In this document: in pieces, positions 26,306-34,557 of the stretch
Layout of the letters: each line of letters starts with the position of its first letter
Numbering within the stretch: the stretch's first letter is position 1
Assembly (NCBI GenBank): GCA_964639885.1
Contig: CAZXEH010000007.1
Span: forward strand, 14,207-78,206
Length of the DNA: 64,000 nt
Source: JAGNLA01 sp964639885
GTDB lineage: Bacteria > Caldisericota > Caldisericia > JAAYUI01
Direction of reading: 5' to 3'
Translations under genes and position numbers: made by a program
Notes under the pieces: generated by a model
The model's database searches: none
What the model saw: only the letters and a program-made list of their open reading frames with translations
Told to the model about the DNA's origin: nothing

Positions 26306-27641
26306 ACAGAGGATGCGTGCGAATGTAAACGTAAAGCTCAAAAACAACCTCAGAGGTGTTCTAAATCTTCACGAGGCGTTGAGAATCCTTCAGATGCCGG
26401 CATCAGACCTCAGGGACACGATAAACACATTCCTCTCGTCAAACCCAATGCTTGAACGCGTGGAAAACACTGGCGAGCCAGACATTGAAATCCATGACAG
26501 GATGGATTACCCCACAAGATCAAGGAATTTCGATGACGCAATCAACGAAGACAACATAAAATCGCACGACAAGTCCATCAGGGAAGTGTTGATGGAAGAG
26601 CCTCAGCTTTCCTTTGATGACCCCTACAAAAACGGAATCAAGGAATTCCTCGTTGGAAACATCGATGACAACGGCTTTTTGCTCTGTGATTGCGACGAAG
26701 CCGCTCAACACCTTGAAGCAAGCCTTGAGGATGTTGAAGAAGTCCTACATCTGATCCAGGAAGCGGCACCTCCAGGTGTTGGAGCAAGAACTCCTGAAGA
26801 ATCCATACTTTTAAGGCTCAGGCGCGACTTTGACGGTGAAGATCTCAGAATTGGCGAGGCAATCGTCAACGAACACTGGCCAAAACTAAAGAAGAGGCGT
26901 TTCAACGAGGTGGCCAATCTTTTGGACTCATCACCCGAAAAAGTCAGCGAGATATGGAACAAAATCTCGCGCTACACCTACACTCCAGGCTCAAACTACG
27001 CCCCGTCAGCAAACTACATCACACCTGAAATTGCCATAAAACCAGAAGGAAACGATATCATCATCCAGCCTCTCAAAGACGGCATCCCACCAATCACAAT
27101 CAATCAGGAATACGCACAGATGATGAAATCGACAGATGACAACGAAACCCTGTCCTTCCTGCGCGACAAGATGACCGAGGCAAAGTGGCTTCTCAAGGCA
27201 ATCGACCAGAGAAAGCGCAACGTTTTGAAAATCGTAACAGAAATTTCCAAAGCTCAGAAGGATTTTTTCACAACCGGAAACCGGTCGCTCAAACCGCTGA
27301 CCCTCAAGGAAGTGGCAGAGCACGTTGGTCTTGTGCCGTCGACAGTATCAAGGGCGATAAACAACAAATACGTCATTACTCCACAGGGCACTTTCCCGCT
27401 CAAGTTTTTCTTCACCGGAGGCTACAGCAATGGAAAGGGTAAAGTCAGCAACGTGGCTGTGAAGGAGATCGTCAGGGAACTGTCAGCCGAAAGTGTCCAC
27501 ACTGACAAGGAAATTTCAGACCTGATCTCAGAGAAACTTAAAATAAAAGTTTCCCGAAGAGCAGTTGCCCAATACCGAAAAGACCTTGGCATTGCCTCAT
27601 CTGTCGAGCGAGGCAAAAACGGACTCAGGGAAGCTGTCTAA
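26298..27641 (+). CDS. rpoN: RNA polymerase sigma-54 factor
   Basis: The 447-residue protein has the three RpoN parts: an N-terminal activator-interacting region with LNLHEALRILQMPASDL, a core-binding domain (PPGVGARTPEESILLRLR), and the C-terminal DNA-binding part with the HTH VAEHVGLVPSTVSRAINNKY and an RpoN box SRRAVAQYRKDLGI. The box reads RRAVAQYR where ARRTVAKYR is usual, a mild divergence. The ATG at 26298 follows the Shine-Dalgarno GGAGG and lies inside the end of yvcK; the longer open frame from 26271 is not needed. A sigma-54-like promoter precedes the operon. Confidence 0.93.
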   Translation: MPEQRMRANVNVKLKNNLRGVLNLHEALRILQMPASDLRDTINTFLSSNPMLERVENTGEPDIEIHDRMDYPTRSRNFDDAINEDNIKSHDKSIREVLMEEPQLSFDDPYKNGIKEFLVGNIDDNGFLLCDCDEAAQHLEASLEDVEEVLHLIQEAAPPGVGARTPEESILLRLRRDFDGEDLRIGEAIVNEHWPKLKKRRFNEVANLLDSSPEKVSEIWNKISRYTYTPGSNYAPSANYITPEIAIKPEGNDIIIQPLKDGIPPITINQEYAQMMKSTDDNETLSFLRDKMTEAKWLLKAIDQRKRNVLKIVTEISKAQKDFFTTGNRSLKPLTLKEVAEHVGLVPSTVSRAINNKYVITPQGTFPLKFFFTGGYSNGKGKVSNVAVKEIVRELSAESVHTDKEISDLISEKLKIKVSRRAVAQYRKDLGIASSVERGKNGLREAV

Positions 27642-27659
27642 TTCTAATTTTGTCAGCAA

Positions 27660-28613
27660 CTACTCAATCTCAATCGATCCGCTTACCGTTTTGATCGAGA
27701 CTTCGGCGGTTCCGTCACCAACCGTGAAAATGCCTGATTCTGCTTCATCCGGTGTCGTGATTTCACCCGAAGAGGATCGAAGTTTGAATGTTGCGCTGCA
27801 ATCGTCGTGAATGCCGACATGAACATCGTCTGAGACAGTCTTTATTGTCATTGAGCCTTTGGTAATCAGGAGCGTGTCGATCTCAACCGTGCCAGACACA
27901 TCCTCGATTGACGCGTTTTCGGTTGCAATCTCGCCGATTGCGATTTCCGAGCTTATTGATTTAATCCTCAAACTTCCGCTCACCGAGCTGATCTCCATGT
28001 CGCCGGAAGTGCTTTCGATGTCGCAGTCGCCTGTCTCTTCGATTGACACATCCCCGGAAAGCGTTTGAATGCTTATTTTGTTGGCAGTGCCGATGTCTAT
28101 GTCGCCAGAAATTGTTTTGATCACAAGGTTTTTGCCAGAGTCAACTTCAACATCGGAAGAGATGGCCTCAACCACAAGGTTTTCTGTGCACTCAGCAACG
28201 GTTATATCAGCATCGGAAGTAACGATTTTAAGATCAGCCACAGAGTTGATGTCGATTGATCCCGCTTCACACCTGATGTCAACTGACTTTGCCTCGTCGC
28301 AGTCGAGTTCGATCTCACCACCGCAGTCGATTGCAATGTCGCCCTTCCACGGGTGTTCGAAATTGATTGCACCGACAAGGCATTTGATGCCAACTGAAAC
28401 GGTGTCCGGCGATTTGAGCACAATCTGGTAATCATCCTCGCAAGACTGCGGGGAAATGACCAGGGTTCCGTTTACAGTCGTTGTGATGATCTCTGACTCG
28501 TTGTCGTCCCACTCAAGCTCGACCTCGCTTGACGGCAGGACTTCGAGTGTGATCTCGGCTTCTGAAAAATCAAGCTCAATCCTGTTTGTCGGCTGGAGCT
28601 TCCTTGTCGTCAT
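27660..28613 (-). CDS. DUF4097-type repetitive beta protein
   Basis: The 317-residue acidic protein consists of repeated short strands of the type 'SGDI.I......I.TxSGDV' (about residues 90-317), the hallmark of DUF4097/putative-adhesin beta-helices. There is no signal peptide, so it is probably cytosolic, or exposed only with the help of its membrane neighbour. The Shine-Dalgarno AGGGAGA precedes the ATG. It overlaps the upstream small membrane-protein gene by 38 nt, so the two are co-expressed. DUF4097 proteins are often beside envelope-stress or PspC-type regulators; none is visible here. Confidence 0.65.
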   Translation of the reverse strand: MTTRKLQPTNRIELDFSEAEITLEVLPSSEVELEWDDNESEIITTTVNGTLVISPQSCEDDYQIVLKSPDTVSVGIKCLVGAINFEHPWKGDIAIDCGGEIELDCDEAKSVDIRCEAGSIDINSVADLKIVTSDADITVAECTENLVVEAISSDVEVDSGKNLVIKTISGDIDIGTANKISIQTLSGDVSIEETGDCDIESTSGDMEISSVSGSLRIKSISSEIAIGEIATENASIEDVSGTVEIDTLLITKGSMTIKTVSDDVHVGIHDDCSATFKLRSSSGEITTPDEAESGIFTVGDGTAEVSIKTVSGSIEIE

Positions 28614-28857
28614 TTTTATCTCCCTTCATTGAAAGCAGGGTTGCCTTTAGGAACTTTTCATCGATGAGCAGAATCAGTCCCGCAAGAACCGCAAAGAGGA
28701 TCAGCTGCCATGCGCCCATCACTCCGAAGATTGAGGCAATCATCGTTATGAACGCTGCAACAGAGAGGCACAGCGTGTATGTGTTGAAGTAGAAAAGCTC
28801 GATTAGCCCGCAAATGAGCGTCACTGCCAGCCATGTTTGCCAGGTGAAGATCGCCAT
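28576..28857 (-). CDS. Small membrane protein, NfeD-like N-terminal domain
   Basis: The 93-residue protein has three hydrophobic helices (about 4-22, 25-45, 50-68) and a charged tail (KGDKNDDKEAPADKQD). The helices resemble the membrane part of NfeD-type proteins, without the OB-fold tail. The ATG at 28857 lies six bases after the Shine-Dalgarno GGAGGT; an upstream TTG at 28863 touches it and is less likely. A TATAAT lies about 40 bp upstream on this strand. It precedes and overlaps the DUF4097 gene. The family call is tentative. Confidence 0.5.
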   Translation of the reverse strand: MAIFTWQTWLAVTLICGLIELFYFNTYTLCLSVAAFITMIASIFGVMGAWQLILFAVLAGLILLIDEKFLKATLLSMKGDKNDDKEAPADKQD

Positions 28858-29101
28858 GATCAAACCTCCAATTGCATGAATTGCCAGTTATTATAATGCA
28901 TTTGGGCGGAAAGCAAAAGGAATGAAATACTTGTTGTTTTCTGTGAATTTAGATACCCTTGATTTCTCAGGGCAGTGAAAGTTTATTTCTAGACATTTAC
29001 ATCATTCGAAGGAACTTGGTAAGGTACGGACCCTACACTGCCACGTTTGAAATAAAAGCAAGTTTAATATGTGATTGATTGAGAAGTTTTATCAAACACT
29101 A

Positions 29102-29130
29102 TTGACAAAAAATGATTTATTAATAAAAAT
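29102..29130 (+). promoter_or_regulatory. Putative promoter of the FRG-TPR gene
   Basis: TTGACA (29102-29107) and TAAAAA (29124-29129), 16 bp apart, with the -10 ending six bases before the ATG. No Shine-Dalgarno is present, so a leaderless start is suggested. The -10 lacks the usual final T. The rest of 28858-29101 shows no gene. Confidence 0.45.
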
Positions 29131-29135
29131 GTATT

Positions 29136-30818
29136 ATGTTTAATAATGAAATTTCTATCAGATCAATTTGTCAGTACATAGATGTTATTTCTAGAAATCA
29201 AATACCCCAAAAAGATTTGAAGTTTGTTTATCGAGGTCAGAATCAATTCTATGAAAATAAGACATCTAGTACGTTAGTTAGAAGATATGTATCTTCAAGT
29301 GCAACTCGTCGATTGTGTAGTCAAAATGGTTCATTTCCAACAAAAAAAGATATTTATTTGTACTCACAGTCACTATTAACTCAAGTTGAAAGCAAGGGCT
29401 ATTCAATAAAAAATGGAAGAAAACTATTGACTCTAGAAATATTTGCAGAACTACAGCATCATGGTTGTGCGACATTTTTAATTGATTTCACTTTTAACCC
29501 TTTAGTTGCATTGTATTTTGCTTGCAAGGGAAGAAAAGATGATGATGGTTCAATTTTTGTTTTTAACATTAATTCAAGTAATGTTAAGGATGCCAATGAT
29601 TACAATAACCTATATGAAACAGATTCGTATGATAATGTTTTGATTAATTTTTTTGATGAAATTGATGATACTATTTTTTACTGGATCCCTTCCGATCTTA
29701 ATAAAAGAATCCCCTCACAGAATTCTATTTTTCTTTTTGGAAAACAATTTCTTAATAAACATGATTTTGATCAAATTATTTTAGTCAAAGCTGAAAATAA
29801 AAATGAAATTTTAAATGATCTCGATCAGATTTACAACATTAACGAAACAACGCTATTTAATGATTTTACAGGTTTTGCTTTGGCAAATAATGTATGTTCT
29901 GAAATAAGATATTTAAATACCTTGGATAATAAAAATAATGAAGATAAACGATTATTAGTTAATCTATGTAAGGAGATATCTAATATTGAGAAGAACTCTT
30001 CCTTGATTCATGCAATTGGAAGAGAAGAAATCTCAATCATGTATTTCAATTATTCTAGAATGATAGCTAATAATGACAAAGATAAAGCATTAGAGATTAT
30101 CAGTAAAGCATTATTTTACAATAACAAGAATCCCAAGTATTGGAATTATAAGGCGAATCTAGAAATTGATTTATCAAAATATGAAGAGGCTGCGAAAAGC
30201 TTCAGTGAGGCAATAAAAATTGATGACAAATATAGCCCAACATTTAATAACCGAGGAATTTATTATGCAGAAGTCAAGAAAAATTTCATTTTAGCGATAG
30301 AAGATTTTACAAATGCTATAAAGCTAAACCCAAAAAGATATGAACATTATATTCATAGAGCATTTTGTTATACTGAAATTCAAGATTATGATAAAGCTAT
30401 TGATGATTATAATAGTGCAATAGACATTGAACCCAATAATTCGATATTTTATAATAATAGAGCATCAATGTTTCTCCAGAAAAATGACAAACAGAATGCA
30501 TTAAAAGATTATCTATATGCAATAGATCTAGAACCTAAGCAGTGTTATTACCATTATTCTGTTGGTAACATTTACTTTAACGATAAGAAAATAAACTTGG
30601 CAATCAGGTATTTTAATAATGTTCTTGAGTGTGATTCAACATTTGTTGATTGCTATTATTTTCTAGCAATGTGTCAATTTGAAAAAAAGAAATATAAATT
30701 AGCGAAGCAATATATCGACAGGTTTATTGAAACCAAACCGCTAGAAAAAGCGATAATATTTAGGAAAAAAATTGAGGATAAACTCTACACAGCCACTGAA
30801 AAACCAAGGGCTGTGTAG
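29136..30818 (+). CDS. FRG-domain protein with C-terminal TPR repeats, AT-rich and probably acquired
   Basis: The 560-residue protein has an N-terminal FRG domain (about 20-150: FVYRGQ, then AELQHHGCATFLIDFTFNPLVALYFACKG), named for its F-R-G motif and often found in mobile or defence-linked genes. Residues about 300-545 hold six or more TPR units (NRGIYYAEVKKNF, HRAFCYTEIQDYD and similar). The coding sequence is strikingly AT-rich, with AAT, AAA and TTA codons throughout, unlike the neighbours. It stands alone between an NfeD-like gene and P5C dehydrogenase, and its end lies within a perfect hairpin. No signal peptide. An anti-phage or stress role is possible but unproved. Confidence 0.7.
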   Translation: MFNNEISIRSICQYIDVISRNQIPQKDLKFVYRGQNQFYENKTSSTLVRRYVSSSATRRLCSQNGSFPTKKDIYLYSQSLLTQVESKGYSIKNGRKLLTLEIFAELQHHGCATFLIDFTFNPLVALYFACKGRKDDDGSIFVFNINSSNVKDANDYNNLYETDSYDNVLINFFDEIDDTIFYWIPSDLNKRIPSQNSIFLFGKQFLNKHDFDQIILVKAENKNEILNDLDQIYNINETTLFNDFTGFALANNVCSEIRYLNTLDNKNNEDKRLLVNLCKEISNIEKNSSLIHAIGREEISIMYFNYSRMIANNDKDKALEIISKALFYNNKNPKYWNYKANLEIDLSKYEEAAKSFSEAIKIDDKYSPTFNNRGIYYAEVKKNFILAIEDFTNAIKLNPKRYEHYIHRAFCYTEIQDYDKAIDDYNSAIDIEPNNSIFYNNRASMFLQKNDKQNALKDYLYAIDLEPKQCYYHYSVGNIYFNDKKINLAIRYFNNVLECDSTFVDCYYFLAMCQFEKKKYKLAKQYIDRFIETKPLEKAIIFRKKIEDKLYTATEKPRAV

Positions 30819-30822
30819 AGTT
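30781..30822. terminator. Bidirectional hairpin terminator overlapping the FRG-TPR stop codon
   Basis: A perfect 14-bp inverted repeat, AACTCTACACAGCC and GGCTGTGTAGAGTT, is separated by 14 nt. The right arm contains the TAG stop of the FRG-TPR gene, and the repeat encodes its last residues. It lies between two converging genes and probably ends both transcripts, though it lacks a strong T-run. Confidence 0.6.
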
Positions 30823-30836
30823 CTAACTATTCTTTC

Positions 30837-32423
30837 CTACATCATCCCAAGGAACTTGGCGAATGCTACGCCGTCGAGCCTTTCAGATGTTGTCTTCCTC
30901 TGCATGAACAGCGAGACGTATTCGTTTCCGCCTGCTTTTGAGTCGGTTCCTGACATATTGAATCCGCCAAACGGCTGACCGCCAACGAGTGCTCCGGTGC
31001 ACTTTCTGTTGAGGTAGAGGTTGCCAACGTGGAATTCGTGCCTTGCGCGGATGAGGTTGTGGTGGCTGTCGGTGAACACTGCGCCAGTCAAGCCAAACTC
31101 TGTGTTGTTTGCAATCTTGAGTGCTTCGTCATAGTCCTTCGCTTTGAAAACGGCGAGAACCGGCCCGAAGATTTCTTCAAGGGAAATCCTTGCGTTCGGG
31201 TCAACGTCGTCGATGATGGTCGGGGTGATGAAGTAGCCCTTGGAGCTGTCGGAAGTTCCGCCATGAACGAGCTTTCCTTCCTTCTTTCCGATTTCGATGT
31301 AGTTGGTGATTGAGGCAAATGCTGAGTCTGAGGAGACTGGGCCCATGAAGTTCTTGCCATCTACTGCGTCGCCCTGCTTGATTGCCTTTGCCTTTTCGAC
31401 AAGCTTTGCCACAAATTCGTCATGCTGCTTGCCAACGACGATAACCCTTGAGCAGGCCGAGCACTTCTGACCCTGGAAGCCGAATGCGGCTGCGATTGTT
31501 TCAGAGGCTGCAAAATCGAGCTTTGAGTAGTTGTCGTCGATGATCATTGTGTCCTTGCCACCCATTTCGGCAACGACCCTCTTGAGCCAGATCTGACCCT
31601 TGTTGACCTTTGCGGCTCTCTCGTTGATGCGCATGCCGACTTCTTTTGAGCCTGTGAAGCTGATGAAGCGTGTGAGTGGGTGATCGACGATGTAGTCGCC
31701 GACTTCTCCGCCCGGGCCCGGAAGGAAGTTGATGACGCCTGGTGGGAGTCCTGCTTCTTCCATGACTTCCATGAACTTTGCGCCAATGATTGGAGTGATT
31801 GAGGCTGGCTTGAGCACAACCGTGTTGCCGGCCACAACTGCTGCTGTGGTCATGCCTGCAAGGATTGCAAGCGGGAAGTTCCACGGTGGAATGACGACAC
31901 CAACACCGAGTGGAATCCACCAGTAGTTGTTCTCTTCGCCCGGGATCGGTGTGATCGGGGTTGGAAGAGCCATCTCCTCCATCTGTCTGCCGTAAAAGTC
32001 GAGGAAGTCTATTGCCTCGGCTGTGTCAGCGATGGCTTCGATCCAGCTCTTGCCGATTTCGTAAACCATCCATGCAGAAAGTTCGAGTTTCCTTCTCCTC
32101 ATGATGCCGGCAGCCCTGTAAAGCAACCTTGCTCTTTCACGCGGGTCAACAAACTTCCAGGTTTCAAAGGCTTTCGCTGCTGTCTGGATGGCCTGTTCTG
32201 CCAGTTCCTGCGTTGCCTTGCCGACTGTGCCTACAACCTGTGTGTGGTTTGAAGGGTTGGTCGATGTGATCTTTCCGGCTGTTGGGACTTTCTTCCCTCC
32301 GATGATCAAATCGTAGTGTCCGCCAAGGTTTTTGCCAACGAAATCGATGGCATCCTGCATCAGTTTGTACTGATCGGGATTGTTCAAGTTGAGATACGGT
32401 TCATTAGTATATTCCTGTCTCAT
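30837..32423 (-). CDS. pruA: L-glutamate gamma-semialdehyde (1-pyrroline-5-carboxylate) dehydrogenase
   Basis: The 528-residue aldehyde dehydrogenase is of the RocA/PruA type. It has the oxyanion and cofactor segments VVIPPWNFPLAI and FTGSKEVG, the general base in AEMGGKD and the catalytic cysteine in GFQGQKCSACSR. It oxidises glutamate semialdehyde to glutamate with NAD+ in proline and arginine breakdown. No proline dehydrogenase domain is fused and none is beside it. The Shine-Dalgarno AAAGGAG precedes the ATG, and a TATAAT (minus strand, 32462-32467) lies about 40 bp upstream. Confidence 0.92.
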   Translation of the reverse strand: MRQEYTNEPYLNLNNPDQYKLMQDAIDFVGKNLGGHYDLIIGGKKVPTAGKITSTNPSNHTQVVGTVGKATQELAEQAIQTAAKAFETWKFVDPRERARLLYRAAGIMRRRKLELSAWMVYEIGKSWIEAIADTAEAIDFLDFYGRQMEEMALPTPITPIPGEENNYWWIPLGVGVVIPPWNFPLAILAGMTTAAVVAGNTVVLKPASITPIIGAKFMEVMEEAGLPPGVINFLPGPGGEVGDYIVDHPLTRFISFTGSKEVGMRINERAAKVNKGQIWLKRVVAEMGGKDTMIIDDNYSKLDFAASETIAAAFGFQGQKCSACSRVIVVGKQHDEFVAKLVEKAKAIKQGDAVDGKNFMGPVSSDSAFASITNYIEIGKKEGKLVHGGTSDSSKGYFITPTIIDDVDPNARISLEEIFGPVLAVFKAKDYDEALKIANNTEFGLTGAVFTDSHHNLIRARHEFHVGNLYLNRKCTGALVGGQPFGGFNMSGTDSKAGGNEYVSLFMQRKTTSERLDGVAFAKFLGMM

Positions 32424-32516
32424 TTTTCTCCTTTCAAACTGTACTTTTTCAAACGGTTGACATTATATTGGACTCACAAGTTAAGTTAAACTATTGGAAA
32501 GCCAAAAACCTGTAAC

Positions 32517-32544
32517 TTGAACGATTGCCCACTTGTGGTAGAAT
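32517..32544 (+). promoter_or_regulatory. Promoter of lipoprotein gene, leaderless type
   Basis: TTGAAC (32517-32522) and TAGAAT (32539-32544) are 16 bp apart. The -10 ends exactly six bases before the ATG at 32551, so the transcript should start at or very near the A of the start codon. Confidence 0.65.
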
Positions 32545-32550
32545 CAAACC

Positions 32551-33438
32551 ATGAAAACCTATCTGGCATTGATTCTTCTGGCATTGACCATCGGGTGCGG
32601 TTCGACAGGTCTTTCAAGCGAGATATCTGTTGACGACTCTCCCAGTAGTTCCCAAAGGCTAAAGGATTTCGCAGGAACGGTAGTTTGGGAGTTTGGTAAA
32701 GAACTCAAACCATGGGGCATCACAAACAACAGATTGATAAGGTTGATTGACGACAAACCTTTACCACAAATATATCAAGTGCCACCGTCAACGCTAATGT
32801 TTAACAAAACAGTCGTATCAAAGAATTTGTTTAAAGGCATTTTCGCTGTCCACGAAAACACCGCAGTTTTCCTTGAGCTCATCGGCAACAGTTTCAATTT
32901 GAAAGAGTTTGATGGAATAAAATCTGTTAACATTTTTAACCAACCCGTGAACGGGAAAGTTGTCCACTCCTCAGACATGACAAAACCTGCTGTTAGTATT
33001 GTTTGGGACGACTTCAGAAAACAGTATCTTTTCACAGCTGCCCTTGATGAAGATTCAATCATAAGAAGATACAGGCTCAAGATCGGCGGTAAAGTGGAGA
33101 CAATTGGAGCCACAACCACTTCACAGTTCATTCCCGTATCCGATGACGGCTACGTGATCGAAGGTACAGACACTCCGGAGCTTTCAGGCAACCTCGTCTC
33201 GCTGGACAATCAATCGATCCTGCTTCAGGGATGTTTTTCAAGATACATTCCAAACACCCCCCACAGCTACTACATCAGCAGCAACAAGGCTTACAAAATC
33301 GTGCACGACAAAGCCATTGAGATCGGCCAGACTCCACCAATGCCGTTGATTTCATTCTTTGGCGTGGAAGAAGGCGAACCGTTCACACTTGTCGGTGCCG
33401 GTGTCAAAAAAGTCAGGGTTGCGTTTTTCAAGCAATAA
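32551..33438 (+). CDS. Putative lipoprotein of unknown function
   Basis: The 295-residue protein has a lipoprotein signal (LALILLALTIGC, cysteine at residue 16) and a Ser/Asp-rich stretch after it. The rest is beta-rich with no family I can name; alternating hydrophobic strands with 'DD' and 'GG' turns recall a propeller or beta-sandwich. There is no Shine-Dalgarno and the gene seems leaderless. tatA follows 37 bp later from its own promoter. It is probably anchored in a membrane facing the cell exterior or periplasm. Confidence 0.6.
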   Translation: MKTYLALILLALTIGCGSTGLSSEISVDDSPSSSQRLKDFAGTVVWEFGKELKPWGITNNRLIRLIDDKPLPQIYQVPPSTLMFNKTVVSKNLFKGIFAVHENTAVFLELIGNSFNLKEFDGIKSVNIFNQPVNGKVVHSSDMTKPAVSIVWDDFRKQYLFTAALDEDSIIRRYRLKIGGKVETIGATTTSQFIPVSDDGYVIEGTDTPELSGNLVSLDNQSILLQGCFSRYIPNTPHSYYISSNKAYKIVHDKAIEIGQTPPMPLISFFGVEEGEPFTLVGAGVKKVRVAFFKQ

Positions 33439-33441
33439 GGC

Positions 33442-33469
33442 TTGAAGTGCCAGCCTTTGGTTTTATAAT
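33442..33469 (+). promoter_or_regulatory. Promoter of tatAC, leaderless type
   Basis: TTGAAG (33442-33447) and a perfect TATAAT (33464-33469) are 16 bp apart, and the -10 ends six bases before the tatA ATG. The promoter begins only a few bases after the preceding stop codon. Confidence 0.72.
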
Positions 33470-33475
33470 GCCGAT

Positions 33476-33670
33476 ATGTTTGGAATTAGAGAGATCGTAA
33501 TAATACTGATTGTAGCCCTGATCATCTTTGTTTTCTTCGGATCGTCGAAGATTCCTGAATTCGCAAAGGCACTTCGCAAAGGCATTGACGAATTCAAGAA
33601 AAACACTGACGATATGGTCAAAACCGTGGACTCAACAGCTAAAGACGCCACCACGGAACAGAAAAAATAG
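33476..33670 (+). CDS. tatA: Sec-independent translocase protein TatA
   Basis: The 64-residue protein has a single membrane helix (about 5-22), the FGSSKIPEFAKALRKGI amphipathic helix that marks TatA/E, and a short acidic and lysine-rich tail. It forms the pore-like part of the twin-arginine pathway for folded proteins. The translation start lacks a Shine-Dalgarno and looks leaderless. The final base of its stop is the first base of the tatC GTG, so the two are coupled. No tatB is seen; a TatA-TatC pair alone works in several phyla. Confidence 0.9.
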   Translation: MFGIREIVIILIVALIIFVFFGSSKIPEFAKALRKGIDEFKKNTDDMVKTVDSTAKDATTEQKK

Positions 33671-34401
33671 TGATCCGGGACAAACCCAAACCGCTCGTTG
33701 TACATCTAGATGAGTTGCGGTGGCGCATAATAAAAATGGCCCTTGCCATTATCGTTGGTTCATGCATTGTCTGGTGGCAATCCGACAACATCATCGCCTT
33801 TCTGACTGCCCCAATTCCATCTCTTGGTGTAAAGGAACTAAAGTTGTTTTTTACAGGCGTGACCGACGCTTTCTCAACCAAATTCTTTATTTCCATTATC
33901 GGAGGCATCATACTTGCAACACCGATAATCCTTTATCAGCTGACAATGTTTGTCATTCCTGGAATGCTCAAGAAGGAAAGGCAAATGCTCTACACCTACC
34001 TCCCGCTTTCCATCATCCTGTTTCTTATTGGCTCCGGGTTTGCAACCTGGCCACTGGTTCCTTTTGCAAGGCAGTTTTTTCTTGAGTTCGGCGAGGGCAT
34101 GACACCAATGATCACACTCTCCTCATATGTCAATTTTTCCATGTTCCTGATCTTTGGCATGGGGATAATCTTCCTGCTGCCAATCGTTGTTTTTGTTGTA
34201 ACATCAATCGGTCTTGTCTCTCCCGACTGGCTTTCAAAAACCAGAAAATTCATCTGGCTGATCATTTTGATACTTGCAGCAGCCATCGCCCCGAACGATG
34301 GCCTTTCAATGCTCATCATCGCAATTCCTGTGGTTTTGCTCTTTGAGATCAGCCTCGCCATTTCAAAAGCCAAATGGCGCAAGACTCATCCTGTTGCCTA
34401 A
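33670..34401 (+). CDS. tatC: Sec-independent translocase protein TatC
   Basis: The 243-residue protein has the TatC start (VVHLDELRWRIIK, equivalent to the H-L-x-E-L-R signature) and six predicted membrane helices, with LIGSGFATWPLVPFARQFF and GLVSPDWLSKTRKFIWL in the expected loops. It recognises twin-arginine signal peptides. The GTG start at 33670 overlaps the tatA stop by one base. It ends 48 bp before a small membrane-protein gene that has its own promoter. Confidence 0.92.
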   Translation: MIRDKPKPLVVHLDELRWRIIKMALAIIVGSCIVWWQSDNIIAFLTAPIPSLGVKELKLFFTGVTDAFSTKFFISIIGGIILATPIILYQLTMFVIPGMLKKERQMLYTYLPLSIILFLIGSGFATWPLVPFARQFFLEFGEGMTPMITLSSYVNFSMFLIFGMGIIFLLPIVVFVVTSIGLVSPDWLSKTRKFIWLIILILAAAIAPNDGLSMLIIAIPVVLLFEISLAISKAKWRKTHPVA

Positions 34402-34422
34402 ATTTCGGTTTTCAATTATCAT
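34394..34422 (+). promoter_or_regulatory. Promoter of the symporter pair
   Basis: TTGCCT (34394-34399) and TATCAT (34417-34422) are 17 bp apart. The predicted leader is about 20 nt and carries the Shine-Dalgarno GGAGG (34441-34445). Confidence 0.6.
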
Positions 34423-34449
34423 AAATCCATATTTGAAACTGGAGGCCTT

Positions 34450-34557
34450 ATGCTTGGATTTTCTGATTTTACAACATTTCTGGGGTTCATCCTCATGATT
34501 CTTTCAGCGGTTTTTGGTGCAGTTTGGGGTTTGATTTTCTGGAACAAGGAGAACTAA
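34450..34557 (+). CDS. 35-residue membrane protein, symporter small accessory type
   Basis: A small open frame with Shine-Dalgarno GGAGG five bases before the ATG encodes 35 residues: a short start (MLGFSDFTTF), one hydrophobic helix (about 10-30) and a WNKEN end. The stop codon is followed directly by the symporter ATG, and the symporter's Shine-Dalgarno (AAGGAG) lies inside this gene. Tiny proteins of this shape, starting MLGxxDF and ending near W-N-K, occur before sodium/solute symporters in other bacteria and are annotated as symporter accessory proteins. The match here is by pattern only. Confidence 0.68.
   Translation: MLGFSDFTTFLGFILMILSAVFGAVWGLIFWNKEN

Noticed and set aside
27660..28613. 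DNA-level tandem repeat in the DUF4097 gene
   Set aside because: The periodicity is in the protein (short beta-strand repeats); the DNA copies are too diverged to be a tandem repeat.
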